Source of the DNA: Actinoallomurus sp040655075
GTDB lineage: Bacteria > Actinomycetota > Actinomycetes > Streptosporangiales > Streptosporangiaceae
Reading direction: 5' to 3'
Assembly (NCBI RefSeq): GCF_040655075.1
Contig: NZ_JBFAJC010000013.1
Span: 62,001 to 126,000 of the forward strand
DNA: 64,000 bases
Positions 57,645-64,000 of the stretch are shown here, piece after piece. The number at the start of each line of letters is the position of its first letter. Position 1 is the stretch's first letter. The position numbers and the translations under genes are program-made. The notes below the pieces were generated by a model. It ran no database searches and had not been told where the DNA came from. It saw only the letters and a list, made by a program, of their open reading frames with translations.

Positions 57645-57989
57645 GTGATCACATTCTCGCGACCGGAAGAGCCGGTACCAGGGGCCGCAGTCTCAATCTC
57701 ACCGCTCCGCATTGGGCTCGCAGACCCAGCGACCGGCGGGGCGAGTCGTGAACGGGACGCCGGGGTCGCCCGGCGCTCCCACACCGTTGGTGGCGGCCCC
57801 GGCGTTCCACTCGTCCAGTCGTTCCAGGTGCGCGGAAGGTTGCCGTCGAATCGCGATTTTTCGGACACGACGAAAGGACGCCGGGGTCGCGGCGCTCCCA
57901 CCGTTGGGTCGACCCCGGCGCCCCGTCTGGCGGTCGTCTCCCGGGGACTGCGACGCGCCGTCCCCGAGAGGCGAGCCCCCGGACTCCGG
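57645..57989. repeat. Gene-free stretch with a repeated 32-36 base segment
   Basis: A 345-base region with no supported gene. GGACGCCGGGGTCG ... GGCGCTCCCA ... CCGTTGG is present twice, at 57755-57790 and 57876-57907, differing by small insertions; a partly reversed copy of the first part follows each (GGCCCCGGCG, GACCCCGGCG), so each unit can fold into a hairpin. A terminator-like stem for the GH5 gene is at 57937-57970. Open frames crossing it have no start signals. Confidence 0.6.
57937..57970 (-). terminator. Terminator-like hairpin behind the GH5 gene
   Basis: CTCCCGGGGAC (57938-57948) pairs with GTCCCCGAGAG (57960-57970) with one mismatch. It is about 20 bases after the GH5 stop on the minus strand. 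Confidence 0.6.
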
Positions 57990-59147
57990 TCAGCTCGGAG
58001 GGATCAGGTAGGGGGTGAGGTAGGCCTGCTTCGTGGTGTTGACGGTGGTCCAGTCGTCGTTCAGGATCCCGCCGGTGTCACCGGAGTTGGGATTCCAGCA
58101 CCAGTACGTGAAGCTCATCCCGCCGGCGCCCTGGCCGAGGTAGGCGAGCAGCGTCTTGAGCCAGGTCTGGTCGCGCGGGTCCTGCAGGGTCGTGCCGAAC
58201 TCCCCGAGGAGGACCGGCGCGACGTTGTTCTTGTACAGGTAGCCCCAGTTCTTGTCCCAGATCCCGGCCAGGTTGTTCGGGAAGCTCGGGTCGGAGAACC
58301 ACGGCTGCGGGTAGACGGAGGTCGCGTAGTCGTGCGCGGAGTAGACGAGGCGGTTCGCGACGTTCAGCCGCACGGGGGCCGAGGAGGCGCCCTGGAGGTT
58401 GCCGCCCCACCAGTAGCCGTTCCCGTTGTAGCTGTCGACGCCCTCGACGATGATCAGCCAGTTGGGGTTGACCGCCAGGATGGCGTTGCCGGCGCGTTCG
58501 GCGGCGAGCCGCCAGTCGGTGGACTGGTCGCCGCAGCCCCAGCAGGCCGGGCTGTGCGGCTCGTTGTGCAGGTCCGCGCCGACGACCGTGCTGTTGCCCG
58601 CGTACCGCTGGGCGAGCATCTTCCAGTCCGAGATCCACCGCGACTCGGGGTAGGCGCTGGTGTACCAGAGCGCGGACTGGCTTCCGGAGTCCGGCCGGTG
58701 CCGGTCGAGCACGACCTTCAGGCCGATCTGCCCGGCATAGGCGATGATCTTGTCGAGGATCTGCAGGCCGTTGAGCCCCTGCAGGTCGGGGTTCTTGTTG
58801 TAGTCGATGCTGTTCGGCGTGGATCCGGAGTCGAAGAGCTGGTTGGAGTACGGCAGCCGGAGCGTGTTGTACTTAAGGCCCTTGATCTGGTCGAGCATTT
58901 CCTTGTAGCCGCGGCTCCACAGGCCGTGCGGCGCGTACGTGCTGGTCTCGGCGCCGAACCAGTTGATGCCGGTCATCCGGACGGGCTGGTTCTGGGAGTC
59001 GAGCAGCTGCCGGCCGCTGGTGTGCCAGTAGCCCGTGCCGGCGGCGCTCGCCGGGCCGGCCGGTCCGACGATGGGCAAGATGGTCAGGGCGAGCAGGGCG
59101 ACGATGGTGGTCAGGACGCTGGGAACGCGTCTGAGCGGCGAGGTCAA
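57990..59147 (-). CDS. Secreted GH5 endoglucanase
   Basis: A 385-residue GH5 enzyme that cleaves internal beta-1,4-glucan bonds with retention. The signal peptide ends near residue 36 (GPAGPASAA). Family text: VRMTGINWFGAETSTYAPHGLW, NTLRLPYSNQLF, VVLDRHRPDSG, the acid/base in VVGADLHNEPHSPACWG and the nucleophile in PVLLGEFGTTL. No cellulose-binding module is attached. It is the third gene of the GH48-GH6-GH5 block, all minus strand, each followed by its own hairpin. Confidence 0.92.
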   Translation of the reverse strand: MTSPLRRVPSVLTTIVALLALTILPIVGPAGPASAAGTGYWHTSGRQLLDSQNQPVRMTGINWFGAETSTYAPHGLWSRGYKEMLDQIKGLKYNTLRLPYSNQLFDSGSTPNSIDYNKNPDLQGLNGLQILDKIIAYAGQIGLKVVLDRHRPDSGSQSALWYTSAYPESRWISDWKMLAQRYAGNSTVVGADLHNEPHSPACWGCGDQSTDWRLAAERAGNAILAVNPNWLIIVEGVDSYNGNGYWWGGNLQGASSAPVRLNVANRLVYSAHDYATSVYPQPWFSDPSFPNNLAGIWDKNWGYLYKNNVAPVLLGEFGTTLQDPRDQTWLKTLLAYLGQGAGGMSFTYWCWNPNSGDTGGILNDDWTTVNTTKQAYLTPYLIPPS

Positions 59148-59218
59148 CGAGACTCCCTCCGGCGGTTCGAGTGCGGGACGAAGCGGCGCGCCCCGCGGGA
59201 GCGGGTCCCCCGTGGAGG

Positions 59219-59257
59219 GCCGGGCGGAGGCGCCATGAGGCAGCGCCTCCGCCCGGC
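59219..59257 (-). terminator. Terminator of the GH6 gene
   Basis: GCCGGGCGGAGGCGC (59219-59233) and GCGCCTCCGCCCGGC (59243-59257) form a perfect 15-base stem with a nine-base loop, 43 bases after the GH6 stop. Confidence 0.85.
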
Positions 59258-59299
59258 GTCGGTGGCGCGGGTCAGACCCGCGTGACGGTCACCGGCGTC

Positions 59300-60997
59300 T
59301 TACGACACCGGCGGGTAGGCGTTCTGCATGAGCTGGTGGAACTGCGCGGAGAACCAGTGGCCGGACAGAGGCGCGTCCGGCAGGGCGCCGCTCGGGCTGT
59401 TGCCGTTGCGCACGTTCCCGCCATAGGTCGGGTCGCACATCTGGTCGAAGCCCTTCCCCTCGTCATTCGGGATGGACTTGCTGGAGCCGTCGGACTCCCC
59501 CGGCGGCTTGACCCACGCGTAGGCGTCGAAGCCGGCGGCCGGAGAGGCGGTCGGCCGTGCCCCGAGGCCCGCGCCGGACTGGTTGCACCAGTCGCCGACG
59601 TGCGGCCGGCGGTCGACGCGCTCGGCGTTGACCTGCGTGTTGATGTCGCTGGCCGAGCTCGGCCCGGTCGGGCGGGCCGCGCCGCCCCAGCCGTTGCGGG
59701 AGGTGTCGATGACCATGCCGATCGACGACGAGAAGCCGTCCGAGATCAGCTGCTGGCGGAACGCCGCCGCGAAGCTCGACTCGTCGACGTACCAGTTCCA
59801 GTCCACCCACTTCGACTGGCGGGTCTGGCTGTTGACCGGCAGGTACGGCTCGGTGGTCGGCGAGTAGTTGGCGGTGTTGACGACGAAGCCGTCAACACTG
59901 TTCACGCCGGCCGTGGTGCCCTTGGCGACGGTGGCGAACAACTGCGTGGCGGGGCCGAAGTTGCTGTCCCAGCCGAGCCAGCCGTGATGCCCGGCGTCGA
60001 GGTAGGTGTAGACGTTGCTGATCGCGTGCAGCTTGTTCAGGGCGTACTGGACGCCCTTCACGTAGTTGCCGTTCTGCTGCATCGTCTGACACGCGGTGGT
60101 CGCGGTGTTGCCGCTGACATTGGTGACGAGGTTCGGCAGGGAGTCGGGCTCGATGTAGGTGACGATCTTGAGGTTCGCGTACTTCGAGTCGCTCATGATC
60201 GACGCGATGGCGTCGATGTACTCGGTCTCGTAGCGGCTGAGATCCCCCGCGCCGAGCTCGCCGTTGGAGGCCAGGGCGGCGCAGTCACGGCCGGGCAGGT
60301 CGTAGATGACGAACTGCGCGTAGTTCGCGCCCTGGGAGAGCGCCGCGTCGAGGTGGGCGCGCAGGCCCATGCTGCTGCTCGTCCCGGCGATGGTGGCGAT
60401 GCGGTCCAGCCAGACGGCGGTCGGCTGGTTGGCGATCGCGGTGCCGCCGTCGCCCTTGGCCTCGGCCGACCACTCGGGGTTCACGTAGCCCTTGCCGCCG
60501 GCGAACGGGTTGTCGACATGAGATCCGCTCGGTGGCGGCGTAGGCGTGCCCCCACCGCCACCGGGGGTCCCGTTGCAGGTGGTGCCGTTCACGCTGAACG
60601 ACGTCGGGGCGTCGTTCGTCCCGGAGTAGGAGGCGTTGAAGCCCAGCGACGTCGACGTGTTGGTGCCGAGGCTGCCGTTGTAGGACAGGCTCTGGACCGT
60701 GACGTGCTTGCCGGACTGCGAGAACGTGCCGCTCCAGCCCTGACTGATCTGCTGGTTGCCGGCGAAGTCCCACTCCAGGGTCCAGGAGCTGATCGGGTCG
60801 CCGAGGTTGGTGATGCCGACGCTGGCGGTGAAGCCGTTGCTCCACTGGTTCACCGAGTAGGTGACCTGACAGCCGACGGCCGCGTGGGCCCGGCCCATGC
60901 CGAACAGTACGGATACGAGGCCGAGCAGGAGCGCGGCGATCGCCACGCCCGCCCGGTCCATCCGCAGCGCCAGGGCGCGGTGGGGGTTGACCTTCAT
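59300..60997 (-). CDS. CBM2-GH6 cellulase (cellobiohydrolase or endoglucanase)
   Basis: A 565-residue secreted protein. After a signal peptide (cleavage near residue 38, GRAHAA) comes a family 2 carbohydrate-binding module (about 40-147; CQVTYSVNQWSNGFTASVGI, WTLEWDFAGNQQISQGWSG, with surface Trp residues), then a Gly/Pro/Thr linker and the GH6 catalytic domain (about 165-565) with YDLPGRDCAALASNGELG, VTYIEPDSLPNL, AGHHGWLGWDSNF and IDTSRNGWGG. GH6 enzymes release cellobiose or cut internally with inversion. The length and exo-type loop regions favour the cellobiohydrolase group, but this needs alignment. A CelR/CebR-type operator stands 25 bases upstream. Confidence 0.92.
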   Translation of the reverse strand: MKVNPHRALALRMDRAGVAIAALLLGLVSVLFGMGRAHAAVGCQVTYSVNQWSNGFTASVGITNLGDPISSWTLEWDFAGNQQISQGWSGTFSQSGKHVTVQSLSYNGSLGTNTSTSLGFNASYSGTNDAPTSFSVNGTTCNGTPGGGGGTPTPPPSGSHVDNPFAGGKGYVNPEWSAEAKGDGGTAIANQPTAVWLDRIATIAGTSSSMGLRAHLDAALSQGANYAQFVIYDLPGRDCAALASNGELGAGDLSRYETEYIDAIASIMSDSKYANLKIVTYIEPDSLPNLVTNVSGNTATTACQTMQQNGNYVKGVQYALNKLHAISNVYTYLDAGHHGWLGWDSNFGPATQLFATVAKGTTAGVNSVDGFVVNTANYSPTTEPYLPVNSQTRQSKWVDWNWYVDESSFAAAFRQQLISDGFSSSIGMVIDTSRNGWGGAARPTGPSSASDINTQVNAERVDRRPHVGDWCNQSGAGLGARPTASPAAGFDAYAWVKPPGESDGSSKSIPNDEGKGFDQMCDPTYGGNVRNGNSPSGALPDAPLSGHWFSAQFHQLMQNAYPPVS

Positions 60998-61021
60998 CGG
61001 GATGTGTCCTCCTCAGAGTTT

Positions 61022-61035
61022 TGGGAGCGCTCCCA
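61022..61035. promoter_or_regulatory. CelR/CebR-type cellulase operator
   Basis: TGGGAGCGCTCCCA is the perfect 14-base operator known from Thermobifida CelR and Streptomyces CebR targets. It lies 25 bases before the GH6 start and after the GH48 terminator, so it should repress GH6 until cellobiose appears. The regulator gene is not in the window. Confidence 0.9.
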
Positions 61036-61075
61036 TATGCGTGACTCCGTGGCCATCGGGGCCGCCGAGTCGGGG

Positions 61076-61106
61076 GCCCCGGGGACGCGGGCCGCGTCCC
61101 CGGGGC
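61076..61106 (-). terminator. Terminator of the GH48 gene
   Basis: A 14-base stem: GCCCCGGGGACGCG (61076-61089) with its reverse complement at 61093-61106, three-base loop, seven bases after the GH48 stop. Confidence 0.8.
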
Positions 61107-61112
61107 GCTCGT

Positions 61113-64000
61113 TCACTGGTCGAACAGCTGGCCGTAGGTCGCCATCGCCATGGCGATGTCCGACTGCGCCCAGAACCGGTGGTAGTTGAAGCTCGGCGCC
61201 GCCCCGCCGTTCAGGTACGACTGGACCTTCGACCAGGCGGGGTCCTGCTTGTACCAGGAGCGGATCGACAGGAACGTCGCGCTGCTGTCGATCTTGTCGC
61301 CGTTCGGCATCGTCCCGGTCCAGCCGGACGGCACGTAGACGCCGTCGTGGTTGGTGTTGGAGGTGCTGTAGGCCTGGTTGAACCGGTTGTAGTCCGTACG
61401 GGTCTCCGGCACCGAGATGCCGATCCCGTCCTGGTCCTTGCTCCACATGTCGTCGAGCAGGGTCTGCGCGGTCGACTTCGCGGTGGTGTCGCCGGACTTG
61501 GCCGCGTAGTACGCCAGGGTCTTGGCGTACGCCGCCGTCACGCCGACGTCGTTGGTGTAGTCGGCGATCGTGACGTGCAGGCCCGCGTTGGAACCCGGGC
61601 TGGAGGCGTTCCAGGTGTCGGGCTGGCCGCTCCAGTGCAGCGTCGAGGGGATCTGGTAGGTCCCGTCGGCGTTCAGCTTGGTGTTGGCCGTCGCCCAGGT
61701 CACCCACTTGCTCAGCAGGGTCTTGGCGGTGCTGTCACCGGTGACGTAGTAGTACTCGGCGACCCGCTCCATCGACCACGCCTGGAAGCCGAACCACTGG
61801 TTGCTCGGCGGGTCGTGGTAGACCGGCTCCCAGTCGTAGGCCATGCCGTAGAAGGTGGAGTCGCCGGCCGGCGGCGTGCCGTACGCCCCGCCCCAGCTGT
61901 TGGTCGCCCCGCCGGCGATCGCGCCTTCGGACGACTGCAGCCAGCGGTAGAACTCCAGCTGCCGCTGCAGGCTCTTCTTCCAGTCGTCGACGCCTGTCGC
62001 GGACTTCGGCTGCATCGCCGTGTCGTTGGTGAGGGCGTACGCCGCCATCGGGTTCTGGTATCCGGAGTGGGAGGCGCCGTCACCGATCCGCCACGCCCAG
62101 CCGGCGCTGGTGTCGGTCGCGCCGCCCCAGGCGTAGTACCACGACAGCAGGTAGTGCTCGCTGTCCTTGCCGGTGCCGGCCGGGCAGCTCGGGCTGGTGC
62201 AGTTACCGATCTTCTTGAAGTACTTGTCGAAGAAGGAGTACCGCAGGTAGTCGCCCATCTTGCCCGCCTTGGCGACCGTGGCGGACACGTCCGAGCCCTT
62301 GCCCTGCTGCTTGGCCCAGGTGTCGGCCCAGTACGCGGCCTGGATGGCGCGCGCGTCGGCGTCCGGGGCGTCGGTGTACTTCCACTGCTTGGCGTAGCTG
62401 GAGTCCTTGATGAACAGGTCCAGGTAGCCGTTCTTGCCGCCGTAGGCGAACTTGTCGCAGGTCGGCTGCGGGATCGTCTCCCAGACCGACTCCTGCGGCC
62501 CGCGCTGGTAGCTGTTGATGTAGGACGGCGCGTTGGTCTTCGGGCCCTCCTCGCAGCCGCCGCCGGGGGTGTCGCCGTAGCCGTAGGTGTTGTCGACGTC
62601 CTGCAGCCAGTGCATGCCGTACACGTCGTCGGTGCCGTACGCCGACTTCAGCTCGGCGGCGATCGGGTCCTGGCCGACGGACACGCTGGAGTCGATCTGC
62701 GACGGGTACTGCTCGGGCAGGTCGTGCTCGGCCGCGTACGTCGCGGGCTTGCTCGCGTTGTAGAAGCTGTTGGTGGGCTGGTCGGCGTGGGTGGGGATCA
62801 TGTACTTCTCCATGAGCGCCCACGCGTTGTTGAACTTGCTCCAGTCGCCGGTGACCTTCCCGTACACCGCCTGCATCCAGATCAGGTAGCTGTAGGCCTC
62901 GGAGGTGGTCTCGTGCCCCTGGTCCGGCGCCTCGACCATCAGCGTCTCCACCGAGTGGTACGGGATGCCCTCCTTGCTGAAGTAGCCGTTGGCCGGGTCG
63001 GTGATCTTGTTGTAGAGCGTGAGGAAGCGGTCCTCGTACGCGCCGTTCGACTTGGTCTCGGTGACGGTGACGCTCGCCGTGTCGTACCCGGTGGCCTTGG
63101 CGGTGAAGGTGGCCGCGCCCGTGCTCGAGGCGTCCGCGGTGACCGTGACGTTCTGCGCGGTCGACCAGTTGGACGACGTGAAGGTCAGCGTGCCGCCCGC
63201 GGAGACCGTGAGGCCGGTGTTGCCGCTCGCCCGCGCGACCGTGACGGTCACGTTGCCGGACGGCTGGCTCGACAGCTTCACGCCGAACGTCCCGGTCGTG
63301 CCCTGCTGGACCGCCAGCGCGGCCGGGCTCGCGACGACGGCGGGGCCGCTGGCGACGTGCACGCCGACCGGCGTGGACTCGGCGGTGGCGCCCTGGCTGT
63401 CATAGGCCTTGGCGTACAGCGAGTAGTCCCCGGCCGGCACGCTCGCCCAGTCGAAGGAGTACGGCGCGGAGGTGTCGGTGCCGAGCAGCGTCGTGTCGTT
63501 ATAGAACTCGACCTTGCTGATCGTCGCGCCGTCGTTCGCGCTCGCCGTGGCGGCGAGCGGGATCGTCGCGCCCGAGGTGTACGTCGAGCCGGCCGCCGGG
63601 CTGGTCAGCGCCGCGGTCGGGGCCTTGTGCGCACCCGTGCAGGTGGTCCCGTTGAGGGAGAAGGACGTCGGGTTGGCGTTCGTGCCGCTGTAGGTGAAGT
63701 TGCCGCCGACGCTGACGGTGCCGTTGGTGGCGATCGCGCCGTTGTAGCTCAGGCTGGTGACGGTGACGTCCTTGCCGGACTGCGTCCAGGTGCCGCTCCA
63801 GCCCTGCGACAGGGTCTGGTTTCCGGCGTAGGAGTAGTTCAGGGTCCAGCCGTTGATCGCCGGACCGAGGTTGGTGATCGTGATGTTCGCGGTGAAGCCC
63901 GAGCCCCAGTCGTTGACCGAGTAGTCGACCTTGCACTGCACATCGGCGGCGTGCGCTCCAGTGCCGGCGACGAGCACGCCGGCCAGGAGCGACAGGACGA
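61113..64000 (-). CDS. CBM2 / Ig-like / GH48 processive cellulase (5' end cut off)
   Basis: A secreted reducing-end cellobiohydrolase, of which 961 residues are in the window; the first part of the signal peptide lies beyond the right edge (VLVAGTGAHAA remains). Order: CBM2 (VQCKVDYSVNDWGSGFTANI, WTLNYSYAGNQTLSQGW), a bacterial Ig-like domain (VEFYNDTTLLGTDTSAPYSF), a second beta domain (LAVQQGTTGTFGVKLSSQPS) and the GH48 catalytic domain from about residue 320 (FLTLYNKITDPANGYFSKEG; catalytic-acid motif HETTSEAYSYLIW; GMHWLQDVDNTYGYGD; FGFQAWSMERVAEYY). GH48 works together with GH6 and GH5 enzymes, which follow. The Ig-like spacer between CBM2 and catalytic domain is the notable part of its layout. 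Confidence 0.93.
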   Translation of the reverse strand, partial: VLSLLAGVLVAGTGAHAADVQCKVDYSVNDWGSGFTANITITNLGPAINGWTLNYSYAGNQTLSQGWSGTWTQSGKDVTVTSLSYNGAIATNGTVSVGGNFTYSGTNANPTSFSLNGTTCTGAHKAPTAALTSPAAGSTYTSGATIPLAATASANDGATISKVEFYNDTTLLGTDTSAPYSFDWASVPAGDYSLYAKAYDSQGATAESTPVGVHVASGPAVVASPAALAVQQGTTGTFGVKLSSQPSGNVTVTVARASGNTGLTVSAGGTLTFTSSNWSTAQNVTVTADASSTGAATFTAKATGYDTASVTVTETKSNGAYEDRFLTLYNKITDPANGYFSKEGIPYHSVETLMVEAPDQGHETTSEAYSYLIWMQAVYGKVTGDWSKFNNAWALMEKYMIPTHADQPTNSFYNASKPATYAAEHDLPEQYPSQIDSSVSVGQDPIAAELKSAYGTDDVYGMHWLQDVDNTYGYGDTPGGGCEEGPKTNAPSYINSYQRGPQESVWETIPQPTCDKFAYGGKNGYLDLFIKDSSYAKQWKYTDAPDADARAIQAAYWADTWAKQQGKGSDVSATVAKAGKMGDYLRYSFFDKYFKKIGNCTSPSCPAGTGKDSEHYLLSWYYAWGGATDTSAGWAWRIGDGASHSGYQNPMAAYALTNDTAMQPKSATGVDDWKKSLQRQLEFYRWLQSSEGAIAGGATNSWGGAYGTPPAGDSTFYGMAYDWEPVYHDPPSNQWFGFQAWSMERVAEYYYVTGDSTAKTLLSKWVTWATANTKLNADGTYQIPSTLHWSGQPDTWNASSPGSNAGLHVTIADYTNDVGVTAAYAKTLAYYAAKSGDTTAKSTAQTLLDDMWSKDQDGIGISVPETRTDYNRFNQAYSTSNTNHDGVYVPSGWTGTMPNGDKIDSSATFLSIRSWYKQDPAWSKVQSYLNGGAAPSFNYHRFWAQSDIAMAMATYGQLFDQ

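Noticed and set aside
1..64000. tRNA or rRNA genes
   Set aside because: No T-loop (GGTTCGAATCC-like) sequence with matching stems was noticed on either strand; a tRNAscan run would settle it.

Overview
The window is high-GC DNA with actinobacterial gene content: a phosphatidylinositol mannoside (PIM) locus, an EF-G2-type GTPase, SigE-family sigma factors, a DUF574 methyltransferase, an MmyB-like XRE regulator and many GTG starts joined by 4-base stop/start overlaps. The closing GH5-GH6-GH48 block with CBM2 domains and a CelR/CebR-type operator points to a cellulolytic filamentous actinomycete. Streptosporangiales/Thermomonosporaceae is plausible, but this is inference from gene content.

Left part (1-19.9 kb). 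A minus-strand run pgsA, patA, pimA, LemA-like, DUF3048 lipoprotein, pdxS makes PI and the first PIM lipids. Further right on the same strand lie the HIT protein and thrS, normally close partners of this locus; here they are separated by an EF-G2 gene, a polysaccharide deacetylase, a duplicated two-gene membrane module (small protein plus HTTM-like protein) with a DCC protein, and two divergent, paralogous sigma factor/membrane-protein pairs. thrS is preceded by a short reading frame with three consecutive Thr codons and a strong hairpin, which looks like ribosome-mediated attenuation.

Middle part (19.9-38 kb). A PIG-L deacetylase, a non-coding tandem repeat, a yybP-ykoY-like manganese riboswitch in front of a CaCA cation exchanger, thioredoxin, and a 45-residue secreted peptide gene divergent from an XRE-TPR regulator, followed by a His-rich lipoprotein. 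Next come a GH8 enzyme with its own operator, a defence-like pair (Trypco1 protein plus a 1413-residue trypsin/STAND/WD40 protein), divergent GH31 and GH89 glycosidases, and an ABC-F protein.

Operon at 39.8-51.9 kb. One minus-strand transcription unit runs LacI regulator, two sugar permeases, solute-binding lipoprotein, four ADP-ribosylglycohydrolase-family proteins, CaiB-type CoA transferase, CitE-type lyase and Ppx/GppA phosphatase. It is preceded by two identical LacI operators and interrupted by an apparent IS200/IS605-type remnant. A fifth ADP-ribosylglycohydrolase lies at 54.6 kb.

Right part (52-64 kb). A TetR/methyltransferase operon with overlapping operators, a DUF574 methyltransferase, an XRE regulator divergent from an MdaB-like quinone reductase, a small Cys-containing secreted protein, and the cellulase genes GH5, GH6 and GH48 (the last cut by the right edge).

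The best candidates for something undescribed are the peptide/XRE-TPR pair (24 kb), the ADP-ribosylglycohydrolase/sugar-transport operon (42-52 kb), the Trypco1/STAND pair (27-31.8 kb), the Thr-codon leader of thrS and the duplicated HTTM module. No tRNA, rRNA or CRISPR array was seen.
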